Part shown: piece by piece, positions 1-8,998 of the stretch
Layout of the letters: the number at the start of each line of letters is the position of its first letter
Numbering within the stretch: the first letter of the stretch is position 1
NCBI GenBank assembly: GCA_021372865.1
Contig: JAJFTO010000015.1
Span: 28,884 to 92,883, forward strand
From: Porphyromonadaceae bacterium
Lineage (GTDB): Bacteria > Bacteroidota > Bacteroidia > Bacteroidales > Dysgonomonadaceae
DNA length: 64,000 bases
Direction: 5' to 3'
Notes under the pieces: generated by a model
What the model saw: only the letters and a program-made list of their open reading frames with translations
What the model was told of the DNA's origin: nothing
Databases searched by the model: none
Position numbers and translations under genes: made by a program

Positions 1-1317
1 ACATTTTTAATTAAGGCACTTCAGCTCATTCTGAGCTTATCCATATTGGTTGTCGTACACGAGTTCGGCCACTTTATTTTTGCGCGGATGTTCAAGATCA
101 GGGTAGAGAAATTTTATCTCTTCTTTGATCCCTGGTTTGCCCTATTCCGCTACAAACCCAAAAACAGCCAAACAGAGTATGGAATAGGCTGGCTACCTCT
201 CGGTGGCTATGTGAAGATTGCCGGAATGATCGATGAGTCGATGGACAAGGAGCAGCTGGCCCAGCCGGCCCAACCCTGGGAGTTTCGCTACAAGCCTGCA
301 TGGCAGCGTCTGCTGGTGATGGTTGCCGGTGTGTTCTTCAACCTGCTGCTGGCATTTTTCATCTACGCCATGGTGCTCTTCACCTGGAACGATACCTACC
401 TTCCACTCAAAAATGTGACGCAGGGCATGGAGTTTAGTCAGGCCGCCAAAAATGCCGGGTTCCAGGATGGCGATATTCTGTTGCGGGCCGACGGCAAGGA
501 GCTGGAACGTTTCGGCGTACGCACCCTGCTCGATGTGGCAGATGCATCCACGGTCACTGTGTTGCGTGACGGGCAGGAAGTGGCACTTTCCATTCCCCAG
601 ACATTGATGCAGAACCTGCTGGCCGATAAAGAGGGATTTGCCAACTACCGTGTACCGGCCGTGGTAAATGAAACCATGGAGGGAAGTGCAGCCAGGAAGG
701 CGGGATTGGTGCGTGGCGACAGCATTGTCGGCATAAACGGCACCGCAACGCCCCTGTTTGATAATCTGCGCGCGATACTTGACGACAGTCGCAACAGCGA
801 GGTTTCACTCGATTATTATCGCAACGGGACCCTGCATACCACCTCCATACAGGTGGACTCCGCCGGTACGCTTGGTTTCTACGCCATGGGACCCGCGCAG
901 GTCTATCGTACCGTAACCCGCACCTATGGCTTCTTTGAATCTTTCCCGGCCGGTACACGCATGGGTATTCAGACGCTGAAAGATTATGTGGCCCAGTTCA
1001 AATATGTTTTCACCAAGGAGGGAGCCTCTTCCCTCGGTGGCTTCGGCGCCATTGGAAACCTCTTTCCTCCGCAATGGAACTGGCAGGCATTCTGGATGAT
1101 GACTGCCTTCCTCTCGGTGATCCTCGCTTTTATGAACATCCTTCCCATCCCGGCACTCGACGGCGGACACGTGCTGTTTCTCATCTACGAGGTGATCGTA
1201 CGCCGCAAACCCAACGAGAAGTTTATGGAGTATGCACAGGTCGCAGGTATGGTCCTGCTGCTGGGCCTGGTACTCTATGCCAACGGAATGGATCTGATAA
1301 GGGCTATATTTAACTAA
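1..1317 (+). CDS. rseP: RseP-family site-2 intramembrane zinc protease (5' end outside window)
   Basis: Cleaves transmembrane substrates within the inner membrane; in the family it acts in envelope stress signalling. The reading frame is open from base 1, so the start codon lies just upstream of the window and the TTG at 46 is internal. The zinc motif HEFGH lies at bases 58-72 inside the first membrane helix. A PDZ-type region fills the middle, and the second active-site motif (NILPIPALDGG, near base 1135) sits in a C-terminal helix followed by one more hydrophobic helix. The visible 438 codons match the usual Bacteroidota length of about 440-450. metF follows 38 bases later on the same strand. 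Family assignment is firm; the physiological substrate is unknown. Confidence 0.95.
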   Translation, partial: TFLIKALQLILSLSILVVVHEFGHFIFARMFKIRVEKFYLFFDPWFALFRYKPKNSQTEYGIGWLPLGGYVKIAGMIDESMDKEQLAQPAQPWEFRYKPAWQRLLVMVAGVFFNLLLAFFIYAMVLFTWNDTYLPLKNVTQGMEFSQAAKNAGFQDGDILLRADGKELERFGVRTLLDVADASTVTVLRDGQEVALSIPQTLMQNLLADKEGFANYRVPAVVNETMEGSAARKAGLVRGDSIVGINGTATPLFDNLRAILDDSRNSEVSLDYYRNGTLHTTSIQVDSAGTLGFYAMGPAQVYRTVTRTYGFFESFPAGTRMGIQTLKDYVAQFKYVFTKEGASSLGGFGAIGNLFPPQWNWQAFWMMTAFLSVILAFMNILPIPALDGGHVLFLIYEVIVRRKPNEKFMEYAQVAGMVLLLGLVLYANGMDLIRAIFN

Positions 1318-1355
1318 GCAAGAGCTTGCGAAAATATAAAAAAAGAAATTGAGAC

Positions 1356-2306
1356 ATGAAGATTTCGGAATTTTTCAACCTGGAAGGAAAAACATCCTTT
1401 TCTTTTGAACTGTTACCTCCATTGAAGGGTAATAGCATTCAGCAGATATTCAATACAATAGATCGGTTGAAGGAGTTCGATCCCAAATATATCAACATTA
1501 CCACTCATCACAGCGAGAATGATTACAAGGAAGATGAACATGGGGTCTACCGCAAGGTGAATGTGCGCAAACGGCCCGGATCGGTAGCCATTGCTGCCGC
1601 CATACAAAACAAATATGGCATCAGGGCGGTTCCTCACATCATCTCACAGGGTTTCTCGAAGGAGGAGACCGAGTATGCCCTGATTGACCTCTCCTTTCTG
1701 GGTGTAACCGACCTGCTGTTGCTGCGGGGAGACACGAAGAAACTCGATAGCGACCAAAGAAAAATGGATTCTCACCTGCATGCCACAGGCCTTCAGGAGC
1801 AGGTGAACAACTTCAACAAGGGAATTGCCTACGATGGCTCCACCTTCACGCCGCCTGACACGCCTTTCACATACGGAATGGCCTGCTATCCCGAGAAGCA
1901 TGAGGAGTCGCCCAACATGGAGTCGGAGCTTTTCTACACCAAAATGAAAGTGGATCAGGGAGCCGATTATCTGGTTACACAGATGTTTTTCGACAACCGC
2001 AAATACTTTGACTTTGTCGATCGTTGCCGTGCTGCAGGAATTACCGTACCCATCATCCCCGGAATAAAACCCATCCACATGAAAAACCAGCTTACCGTGC
2101 TGCCGAAGATTTTTCGTACCGATATTCCGGCCGACCTGGAGAAAGAATTGCGTCGTTGCAAGGACGACGAGGATGCGAAAGAGGTGGGTGTGGCCTGGTG
2201 TACTGCACAGTGTAAGGAACTCATACAGCACAAAGTTCCCGGCATTCATTTTTATGCATTGATGGCCACAGAGAGTGTACATAAGGTAGCAAGCGAAATT
2301 TATTAA
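1356..2306 (+). CDS. metF: Methylenetetrahydrofolate reductase
   Basis: FAD-dependent enzyme reducing 5,10-methylene-THF to 5-methyl-THF for methionine synthesis (cytoplasm). The 316 residues form one TIM-barrel domain of standard bacterial MetF length. It opens with FSFELLPPL and has VPHIISQGF and LLLRGDT strand motifs typical of the family. The ATG at 1356 follows an A-rich leader. Its TAA overlaps the ATG of holB by one base (TAATG at 2304-2308), so the two genes are probably translationally coupled. No riboswitch is visible in the short upstream gap. Confidence 0.95.
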   Translation: MKISEFFNLEGKTSFSFELLPPLKGNSIQQIFNTIDRLKEFDPKYINITTHHSENDYKEDEHGVYRKVNVRKRPGSVAIAAAIQNKYGIRAVPHIISQGFSKEETEYALIDLSFLGVTDLLLLRGDTKKLDSDQRKMDSHLHATGLQEQVNNFNKGIAYDGSTFTPPDTPFTYGMACYPEKHEESPNMESELFYTKMKVDQGADYLVTQMFFDNRKYFDFVDRCRAAGITVPIIPGIKPIHMKNQLTVLPKIFRTDIPADLEKELRRCKDDEDAKEVGVAWCTAQCKELIQHKVPGIHFYALMATESVHKVASEIY

Positions 2307-3415
2307 TGTACTTCAGCGATGTCATAGGACTTCACGATGTGAAACAACATCTCATCCACTCTGTACAGCAGGGACTGATACCTCACGCCCGCATTTTTTA
2401 CGGTCCCGAAGGAGTGGGAAAGCTTCCACTGGCCATCGCCTACGCGCGCTACCTGAACTGTGCCAACCGCGGTGAACACGACGCCTGTGGCGCCTGTCCC
2501 TCCTGTCATAAGTATGATAAGCTGGCCCATCCCGACCTGCACTTTGTTTTCCCTGTGGTAAAGTCGAAGGTGAGCGACGAATATCTGCCGCAGTGGCGCG
2601 AGTTTCTGTCGCAAAACCGCTACTTCAACCTTAACCAGTGGCTGAACTTCATCGGGGCCGAGAATGCACAGGGAATCATCTATTCAAAAGAGAGCGACGA
2701 GATCATCCGCAAACTGAATCTCAAGGTGTATGAAGCACCTTACAAGATTATGATCGTCTGGCTGCCCGAGAAGATGCACGATGCCTGTGCCAACAAGCTG
2801 CTGAAGATGATTGAAGAACCTCCGGAGCATACCGTGTTCTTGCTCGTATCGGAAGACCGGGAAAACGTGCTGCAGACCATCTGGTCCCGTTGCCAGCCGC
2901 TCCACATTCGTGCCATTGAAGAGGGCGAGATGATAACTGCCTTGCAACAGCAATATCACCTTGAACAGGCTGAGGCGGCATCCTACGCACACATCACCAA
3001 TGGTAGCTTCACCAAAGCAATCGAGCTGATCACCTCCTCCGAAGAGAACCGTTTTTTTTTCAATCTGTTCGTGAAGATGATGCGCACATCGGTATCGGGC
3101 AACATCAAAGCCATTAAGGAGACGGCGAGTGAACTGGCGGGCATTGGCCGTGAAATGCAGAAGAGCTACCTCCTCTATGCCCTGCACATGTTCCGTGAAT
3201 ACTTCGTGAGTAACCTGGGCGAGCCGGCTATGATTTACCTGAACGAAGAAGAACGACAGTTTGGCGAACGTTTCTCCCCCTTCATCAACGAACGGAACAT
3301 TGAAGATTTCAACGAGGAGTTTTCGTTGGCACACCGTCAAATAGAACAAAACGGCAACGCCAGGATTATTTTCCTCGATCTTTGTTTAAAAGTTACGGTG
3401 TTATTCAGAAAATAA
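2306..3415 (+). CDS. holB: DNA polymerase III delta' subunit
   Basis: Clamp-loader subunit that helps load the sliding clamp at the replication fork. The protein has 369 residues. It starts with an AAA+ P-loop-like segment (GPEGVGKLPLA, about residues 34-44) whose last positions lack the usual KT/KS, typical of delta' proteins that do not hydrolyse ATP. A four-cysteine zinc module (CANRGEHDACGACPSC) follows, then the LLKMIEEPPEHTVFLL and IWSRCQ motifs of clamp loaders. It overlaps metF by one base and precedes ricT by 78 bases, a Bacteroidota arrangement I recognise. Confidence 0.93.
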   Translation: MYFSDVIGLHDVKQHLIHSVQQGLIPHARIFYGPEGVGKLPLAIAYARYLNCANRGEHDACGACPSCHKYDKLAHPDLHFVFPVVKSKVSDEYLPQWREFLSQNRYFNLNQWLNFIGAENAQGIIYSKESDEIIRKLNLKVYEAPYKIMIVWLPEKMHDACANKLLKMIEEPPEHTVFLLVSEDRENVLQTIWSRCQPLHIRAIEEGEMITALQQQYHLEQAEAASYAHITNGSFTKAIELITSSEENRFFFNLFVKMMRTSVSGNIKAIKETASELAGIGREMQKSYLLYALHMFREYFVSNLGEPAMIYLNEEERQFGERFSPFINERNIEDFNEEFSLAHRQIEQNGNARIIFLDLCLKVTVLFRK

Positions 3416-3493
3416 TTTAGTAACTTGCAGGCTCATTACCAATTAAAAATCAAAAGTCTCGCCAATCGGTCATCGAAAAGCGAATAAATATAT

Positions 3494-4726
3494 ATGGACA
3501 AAGAAGTTTTATCAGACAAGATGGCGGATATCGTCCCTCTGAAGACGGCCACCATACGAAATATAAAAGGCTGTAAAGGCTGTACACCCCATAATAACAA
3601 GCTCCACATCTACGACTGGCTGCACGATTTTCCTGAATTTCAGAACCTTTCGAAGATGGTGGAGGTGCAGTTTAAAAATACCCGCAAAGGTTATTACATC
3701 AACAGCAACGACCTGGAATTGAAACTGGGCGATCTGGTGGCTGTTGAGTCCATCCCGGGTCATGACATCGGCACGGTAACCCTTACCGGTAAGCTGGTGG
3801 AGCTGCAGATGAAGAAATACAACTTCCGCGAGGAAGCCAACGGCGGCCTCAAGCGGGTATACCGTATCGCGCGGCCTGCCGACCTGGAAAAATATGAGCA
3901 GGCAAAAGCACGTGAGCAGTCTACCATGATCCGTTCACGCCAGATCGCCGAGGAACTGGGGTTGCAGATGAAGATCGGAGATGTGGAATATCAAGGCGAT
4001 GGCAACAAAGCCATATTTTACTATATCGCCGATGAGCGGGTGGACTTCCGCGAACTCATCAAGGTGCTGGCCAATGAGTTCAGGGTAAAGATTGAAATGA
4101 AACAGATTGGTGCGCGCCAGGAGGCAGGTCGCATTGGCGGCATAGGTCCCTGCGGCCGTGAAATGTGTTGCAGTTGCTGGATGCCGAATTTCGTTTCCGT
4201 CTCCACTTCGGCGGCACGCTACCAGGATATATCCATCAATCCGCAGAAACTTGCCGGACAATGTGGTAAGCTGAAGTGCTGCCTGAACTATGAGGTGGAT
4301 GCCTACGTGGAAGCTCAGCGCGGACTGCCCTCGCGGGAGATTGCGCTGCAGACAAAAGATGCCGATTACTATCATTTCAAGACTGACATCTTCTCGGGCC
4401 TGATGACCTATTCTACCGATAAGTTTAACGCCAGCAACCTGGTGACGATCACCAAAGAACGGGTTTTCGAGATCATCGCAATGAATAAAAAAGGACAGAA
4501 ACCACTCAGGATGGTTTCCGACGTAGATGAGAAAACCCGGAATGAGAAAACCTTTGAAGGAGGAGATATTCTTGAAAATCAAAGTATCACCCGTTTTGAT
4601 GAAGATCGGAAAAATCAGTCCAACAAAAAAAGAAAACCCCGCCGCCGACACCCCGATCACTCACAGGGAAACAGAAACAGACAAGGTGAGCGTCCAGCTG
4701 ATAGTTCCGGAGAGAAGGATGCGTAA
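3494..4726 (+). CDS. ricT: PSP1/RicT (YaaT)-like iron-sulfur complex subunit
   Basis: Member of the PSP1 C-terminal domain family. In Firmicutes the RicT homologue is part of an Fe-S Ric complex affecting RNA processing and biofilm; the role in Bacteroidota is not established. The protein has 410 residues. A cysteine-rich core lies around residues 217-262 (GPCGREMCCSCWMPNF, then LAGQCGKLKCCLNYE), consistent with cluster binding. The last ~50 residues are Lys/Arg/Asn-rich and low complexity. The end overlaps the start of gldH by 8 bases, so the two are likely coupled. Family is clear, function inferred. Confidence 0.88.
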   Translation: MDKEVLSDKMADIVPLKTATIRNIKGCKGCTPHNNKLHIYDWLHDFPEFQNLSKMVEVQFKNTRKGYYINSNDLELKLGDLVAVESIPGHDIGTVTLTGKLVELQMKKYNFREEANGGLKRVYRIARPADLEKYEQAKAREQSTMIRSRQIAEELGLQMKIGDVEYQGDGNKAIFYYIADERVDFRELIKVLANEFRVKIEMKQIGARQEAGRIGGIGPCGREMCCSCWMPNFVSVSTSAARYQDISINPQKLAGQCGKLKCCLNYEVDAYVEAQRGLPSREIALQTKDADYYHFKTDIFSGLMTYSTDKFNASNLVTITKERVFEIIAMNKKGQKPLRMVSDVDEKTRNEKTFEGGDILENQSITRFDEDRKNQSNKKRKPRRRHPDHSQGNRNRQGERPADSSGEKDA

Positions 4727-5198
4727 CAGTAGCCATTATCCTCTGCTCCTGTTCTTCGTCATTCTGCTTTCCTGTACGGATGGAGAGGTCTATTACCGCT
4801 TTCAGCATATCGATAAGGGAAGATGGTATCGTGACAGTATAATTCAGTTTCACATGGACTCCCTGTCGCTGCGGGCGGGAGAGAGATATGATCTTTCCCT
4901 TGAGATATCCACGAATGGGGCCTATCCCTATCGCGATATCTGGATGAAGGTAACCCACAATCTTACCGATACGTTCCTGCAGAACGATACATTGCATTTT
5001 CGTATCACCGATGATTATGGCCGGTGGCTGGGACATGGAGTGGGGGGAATAAACCAACTATCGCAACCTCTCTTTATGGCACTGCCTCTCAATAGAGCAT
5101 CCAACTATGTGGTAAAGCTGCAACAAGTGATGGACGTTGACCCGTTGCCGGGCATTGAGAAGATCGGAATAAAAGTGACTGCACAGCGGAAGCAATAA
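4719..5198 (+). CDS. gldH: Gliding motility lipoprotein GldH
   Basis: Outer-envelope lipoprotein of the Gld set associated with gliding and type IX secretion in Bacteroidota. I chose the ATG at 4719: it yields a short basic start, a hydrophobic helix and a lipobox ending LLSC (about residues 13-16). Upstream in-frame codons only duplicate the ricT tail. The 159-residue product has the YRFQHIDKGRW segment typical of GldH and a beta-rich body. It overlaps ricT by 8 bases. No other gld genes are in the window, so gliding itself cannot be concluded. Confidence 0.9.
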   Translation: MRNSSHYPLLLFFVILLSCTDGEVYYRFQHIDKGRWYRDSIIQFHMDSLSLRAGERYDLSLEISTNGAYPYRDIWMKVTHNLTDTFLQNDTLHFRITDDYGRWLGHGVGGINQLSQPLFMALPLNRASNYVVKLQQVMDVDPLPGIEKIGIKVTAQRKQ

Positions 5199-5235
5199 GC
5201 AGCATTGCAGCCCGTCGTTGACAAAACGAGGAAAG

Positions 5236-5997
5236 ATGAATATTATTTTTATAGGAGCGGGGAATCTGGCGACACATCTGGCGCGTGCATGCCGATCGGC
5301 AGGGCACACTATTTTCCAGATTTATAGCAGGACGATGGAAAATGCCATGCTTCTTGCTGCACAAACTGGAGCAGAGGCGGTAGATGAACTGTCGAAGATC
5401 AACCCTACAGCAGACCTCTATATCTTTTCCGTGAAGGATGATATCCTGCCTGTCGTCATTCAGAAGATGCCTCAAACCGAAGGCGTTTGGGCGCACACTG
5501 CCGGAAGCCTGCCCATGCAGCTGTTCGCCGGACACAAGGCTGATCATGGAGTGATGTACCCCTTGCAGACTTTCAGTAAAAACCGGGAGTTAAATTTTTC
5601 ATCCGTTCCCGTTTTCATTGAGGGAAGTAACCCCGCATCCACCCGAATACTGGAAAAGCTGGCAGATAGCCTCACCCGCAAAGTGTATATGCTAACGGGT
5701 GACAAGCGGCGTCATCTGCATCTGGCAGCCGTTTATGCCTGTAACTTTGTGAATCATATGTATACATTGGCTTCTGAGATCACTGAAAAAGAAGAACTCC
5801 CCTTTGACGTGTTGCTCCCACTCATTACCGAAACAGCGGCCAAGGTGGGTGAAATGCCGCCAAGGTTAGCCCAGACAGGACCTGCTGTACGGTATGACGA
5901 GGAAGTGATGAAAAAGCATCTCTCGATGCTCAACGATTCTGTGATGAAAGAAATTTACAGACTGGTAAGCAAAAGCATTCACCAGCATTCCACATGA
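5236..5997 (+). CDS. Rossmann-like/DUF2520 domain protein (putative NADP-dependent oxidoreductase)
   Basis: The 253-residue protein has an N-terminal NAD(P)-binding motif (IFIGAGNLATHLA, residues 4-16) and a C-terminal helical DUF2520 domain, the architecture of the Rossmann-like/DUF2520 family related to F420/NADP and prephenate-type dehydrogenases. Substrate unknown. The ATG at 5236 is preceded by a good GAGGAAAG ribosome site; the earlier in-frame TTG at 5218 is less likely. It sits 37 bases after gldH and may share its transcript. Confidence 0.85.
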   Translation: MNIIFIGAGNLATHLARACRSAGHTIFQIYSRTMENAMLLAAQTGAEAVDELSKINPTADLYIFSVKDDILPVVIQKMPQTEGVWAHTAGSLPMQLFAGHKADHGVMYPLQTFSKNRELNFSSVPVFIEGSNPASTRILEKLADSLTRKVYMLTGDKRRHLHLAAVYACNFVNHMYTLASEITEKEELPFDVLLPLITETAAKVGEMPPRLAQTGPAVRYDEEVMKKHLSMLNDSVMKEIYRLVSKSIHQHST

Positions 5998-6090
5998 GAA
6001 ACAGGGCTCTACAGATCCCGACAATGTATCCTAAAGACCATTGTGACCGATATCTGGAAAGGGTACATGTTAAAAATTAACATAGAAAAA

Positions 6091-6121
6091 TTGAATGACT
6101 CGTAAACTTAGGTTATATTTG
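6091..6121 (+). promoter_or_regulatory. Promoter of the 2-oxoacid:ferredoxin oxidoreductase operon
   Basis: A TTG at 6091-6093 and TATATTTG at 6114-6121 are spaced by 20 bases, matching the Bacteroidota -33/-7 promoter pattern. Transcription would start near 6126, about 20 bases before the ferredoxin ATG. Confidence 0.7.
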
Positions 6122-6145
6122 CATCCTTAAAATCCACTCCTGATA

Positions 6146-6376
6146 ATGGCAAAATTTAAAGGTTATGTAGAGGTTAACACAGACCGTTGCAAAGGTTGTG
6201 ACCTCTGCGTGGTGGCCTGTCCCACCGACGTCCTCGAATTGGAACCGCGTGAAGTGAACGATCGTGGTTATCATTATGTCTACATGAAAAATGAAGACGA
6301 CTGCATTGGCTGTGCCAACTGTGGCTATGTATGTCCCGACGGATGTCTGACAGTCTACAAGATAAAGGTAGGATAA
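6146..6376 (+). CDS. 4Fe-4S ferredoxin subunit (delta) of 2-oxoacid:ferredoxin oxidoreductase
   Basis: Small electron carrier of 76 residues with two 4Fe-4S motifs: CKGCDLCVVACP near the start and CIGCANCGYVCP toward the end. In this enzyme class the delta subunit passes electrons from the thiamine-bound intermediate to an external ferredoxin. It is first in a four-subunit operon (6146-8982) in the order delta-alpha-beta-gamma, 11 bases before the alpha start. The operon promoter is directly upstream. Confidence 0.93.
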   Translation: MAKFKGYVEVNTDRCKGCDLCVVACPTDVLELEPREVNDRGYHYVYMKNEDDCIGCANCGYVCPDGCLTVYKIKVG

Positions 6377-6387
6377 AAAAGAATAGT

Positions 6388-7470
6388 ATGTCTGAAGAAA
6401 TATCACTGATGAAGGGTAACGAGGCCATCGCCCATGCAGCCATCCGCTACGGGGTGGACGGCTACTTCGGTTATCCCATCACACCCCAGTCCGAGATCAT
6501 CGAAACCCTTATGGAAGAAGCCCCCTGGAAGACCACAGGTATGGTGGTGTTGCAGGCCGAGAGTGAAGTGGCTGCCATCAACATGGTCTATGGCGGCGCT
6601 GCCTGCGGTAAGTATGCAATGACCTCCTCCTCCAGCCCCGGCGTAAGCCTCAAGCAGGAGGGTATCTCCTACATGGCCGGCGCGGAGCTGCCGGCACTCA
6701 TCGTGAATGTGCAGCGTGGCGGCCCCGGATTGGGTACCATTCAACCGTCGCAAGCCGACTATTTCCAGACGGTGAAGGGTGGCGGACATGGTGACTACAA
6801 GCTAATCACGCTGGCGCCCAACTCGGTACAGGAAATGGCTGATTTTGTGGGTTTGGGCTTTGATCTGGCATTCAAGTACCGCAACCCCGCCATGATATTG
6901 TCTGATGGGGTTATCGGCCAGATGATGGAGAAGGTGAAGCTGCCTGCCTGGCGCCCACGCAGGAGCGAACAGGAAATTCGGAAGCAATGTCCTTGGGCTA
7001 CACTCGGTAAGACATCCGACAGGAAACAAAACATCATCACCTCGCTTGAGCTCGACTCGGCCGTGATGGAGAAGAATAACGAACGATTTCAGGCGAAGTA
7101 CCGCTTAGTGGAAGCCAATGAGGTACGCTATGAAGAGGTGAAATGCGACGATGCCGACTATCTGCTGGTGGCCTTCGGCTCCGCGGCGCGCATCTGTCTG
7201 AAAAGCATCGATCTGGCGCGAAAGGAAGGTATTAAAGTGGGACTTTTGCGTCCCATCACGCTCTGGCCTTTCCCCACGGAAATATTGCATGCTTATGGAG
7301 GAAAAGTGAAAGGAATGCTCACAGTAGAGCTGAACGCCGGGCAGATGGTAGAAGATGTACGTCTGGCGGTGAACGGACAAATAGAGGTCGCCCACTACGG
7401 CCGCCTGGGAGGTATCGTGCCCACACCCGAAGGGGTGCTTGCGGCATTAAAAGAGAAAGTAGTTCACTAA
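6388..7470 (+). CDS. vorB: 2-oxoacid:ferredoxin oxidoreductase alpha subunit, VorB type
   Basis: Alpha subunit (360 residues) of a CoA-acylating 2-oxoacid oxidoreductase; the closest type I recognise is the 3-methyl-2-oxobutanoate (branched-chain) enzyme VorB, but 2-oxoglutarate use cannot be excluded. It has the pyrimidine-binding domain with GYPITPQSEIIE and AESEVAAINMVYGGA motifs, the central SSSSPGVSLKQEG loop, and a C-terminal domain. I start at the ATG at 6388 rather than upstream in-frame codons because those overlap the ferredoxin gene. Likely role: fermentation of amino-acid-derived 2-oxoacids. Confidence 0.92.
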   Translation: MSEEISLMKGNEAIAHAAIRYGVDGYFGYPITPQSEIIETLMEEAPWKTTGMVVLQAESEVAAINMVYGGAACGKYAMTSSSSPGVSLKQEGISYMAGAELPALIVNVQRGGPGLGTIQPSQADYFQTVKGGGHGDYKLITLAPNSVQEMADFVGLGFDLAFKYRNPAMILSDGVIGQMMEKVKLPAWRPRRSEQEIRKQCPWATLGKTSDRKQNIITSLELDSAVMEKNNERFQAKYRLVEANEVRYEEVKCDDADYLLVAFGSAARICLKSIDLARKEGIKVGLLRPITLWPFPTEILHAYGGKVKGMLTVELNAGQMVEDVRLAVNGQIEVAHYGRLGGIVPTPEGVLAALKEKVVH

Positions 7471-7483
7471 AAAATCAACTGTC

Positions 7484-7645
7484 ATGGATCCAAAAATCAG
7501 AAACATAATTTTGCTCCTTTTCATGTTGGCATCCATCGGGACCATCATCGTCTATTTCTCGTCTGCACAGAACTTGGAGCTCACCTGGTATTTCGCTGGT
7601 GCCGCGATCCTGTTTTATCTCGTCTACCGGTTTGCCAAAAAATAA
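7484..7645 (+). CDS. Small two-helix membrane protein inside the oxidoreductase operon
   Basis: A 53-residue ORF from ATG 7484 to TAA 7645, lying 13 bases after vorB and 4 bases before the beta subunit start. It is almost entirely two hydrophobic helices: IILLLFMLASIGTIIVYF (about residues 8-25), a short polar SSAQNLELT turn, then WYFAGAAILFYLVYRF, with a positively charged RFAKK end. It fills the gap between two conserved subunits exactly, which supports a real gene. No known family is recognised. It could tether the soluble complex to the membrane; that is inference. Confidence 0.75.
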   Translation: MDPKIRNIILLLFMLASIGTIIVYFSSAQNLELTWYFAGAAILFYLVYRFAKK

Positions 7646-7649
7646 TTGT

Positions 7650-8411
7650 ATGGATAAAAATCAGATAATAAGCCCGGAAAACATGGTATATGCCAAGCCG
7701 GAGCTCATGAACGACAACCACATGCATTACTGCCCTGGATGTTCCCATGGAGTGGTACACAAGCTGGTAGCCGAAGTCATTCAGGAATTGGGACTACAGG
7801 AAAAAACAATCGGTATTGCCCCTGTAGGGTGCGCTGTTTTTGCCTATAATTATATCGATATCGACTGGCAGGAGGCGGCCCACGGTCGTGCTCCCGCACT
7901 GGCCACCGCCACCAAACGACTATTGCCCGACAAGATGGTGTTCACCTATCAGGGCGACGGCGACCTGGCCGCTATTGGTACGGCGGAGACCATTCACGCT
8001 GCCAACCGCGGTGAGAACATCGCCATAATCTTCATCAATAACGCCATCTACGGAATGACTGGTGGCCAGATGGCACCCACTACGCTGAAAGATATGAAGA
8101 CCTCTACCAGCCCCGAGGGACGCAATCCGAAGATTATGGGTAACCCGTTGAAGATACTCGATCTGTTGGCGCTGCTCGATGGCGTTTGTCTTGCAACCCG
8201 TGTCAGCGTGCACACCGCCGCAGCGGTAAAGAGAGCCAAGCGGATGATCAGACTCGCTTTCGAGAACTCACTTGCCGGAAAAGGGACATCCATTGTGGAA
8301 GTGGTGTCAACCTGTAACTCGGGATGGAAAATGACACCCGCTCAGGCCAATGACTGGATGGTGGAAAATATGTTTCCGGTATATCCCATTGGCGATTTGA
8401 AAAATATTTAA
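7650..8411 (+). CDS. 2-oxoacid:ferredoxin oxidoreductase beta subunit (thiamine diphosphate-binding)
   Basis: TPP-binding beta subunit of 253 residues. HYCPGCSHG near the N-terminus carries cluster/TPP-contact cysteines of this family. GDGDLAAIGT followed by NNAIYGMTGGQ forms the TPP/Mg motif (GDG...NN). The start chosen is ATG 7650 (MDKNQ), since the upstream in-frame stretch overlaps the small membrane gene in another frame. It is the catalytic partner of VorB. Confidence 0.93.
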   Translation: MDKNQIISPENMVYAKPELMNDNHMHYCPGCSHGVVHKLVAEVIQELGLQEKTIGIAPVGCAVFAYNYIDIDWQEAAHGRAPALATATKRLLPDKMVFTYQGDGDLAAIGTAETIHAANRGENIAIIFINNAIYGMTGGQMAPTTLKDMKTSTSPEGRNPKIMGNPLKILDLLALLDGVCLATRVSVHTAAAVKRAKRMIRLAFENSLAGKGTSIVEVVSTCNSGWKMTPAQANDWMVENMFPVYPIGDLKNI

Positions 8412-8427
8412 ACAAGAAGGAGAAAGC

Positions 8428-8982
8428 ATGTTACAGGAAATAGTGATATCAGGCTTTGGCGGACAAGGTGTGCTCTCTATGGGAAAGATCCTCGCATATT
8501 CGGGTATGATGGAAGAGAAGGAAGTATCGTGGTTCCCGGCTTACGGACCCGAGCAGCGTGGCGGTACGGCCAACGTGACGGTCATCATCTCCGATGATCC
8601 CATCAGTTCACCGGTGTTAAATCAGTTCGATGTGGCCATTGTACTCAATCAACCCTCTCTCGAAAAATTTGAAGGACGTGTAAAGCCCGGTGGAGCGCTC
8701 ATCTACGATGGGTACGGCATCCACAAGAAAGTGGAACGGAAAGACATCAATGTTTACAGGGTCAATGCCATGGATGAATCCATGAAGATGGACAATACCC
8801 GGGTTTTCAACATGATCATATTGGGTGGGCTGCTCAAGATTTCCCCTATGGTAAAAATGGAGAATGTGATGAACGGTCTGAAGAAATCGTTGCCCGAACG
8901 GCATCACAAGCTTCTGCCCATGAATGAAGCAGCCATCCTGCGGGGGATGGAGATTGTAGAGCAGGAGCAACAGGCTGTATAA
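8428..8982 (+). CDS. 2-oxoacid:ferredoxin oxidoreductase gamma subunit
   Basis: Gamma subunit of 184 residues, starting with the nucleotide-fold motif ISGFGGQGVLSMG and containing PAYGPEQRGGTANVTV, the hallmark of this family's CoA-binding subunit. The start at ATG 8428 follows AAGAAGGAGAAAGC, an unusually clear ribosome site for this genome. It is last in the operon. The gap to the convergent helicase gene is only 16 bases. Confidence 0.93.
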   Translation: MLQEIVISGFGGQGVLSMGKILAYSGMMEEKEVSWFPAYGPEQRGGTANVTVIISDDPISSPVLNQFDVAIVLNQPSLEKFEGRVKPGGALIYDGYGIHKKVERKDINVYRVNAMDESMKMDNTRVFNMIILGGLLKISPMVKMENVMNGLKKSLPERHHKLLPMNEAAILRGMEIVEQEQQAV

Positions 8983-8998
8983 GTTTTCAGGAACTGTT

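Noticed and set aside
5994..6080. 28-codon ORF after the DUF2520 gene
   Set aside because: Short, no family or context support, and it overlaps the stop codon of the preceding gene by chance ATGA.
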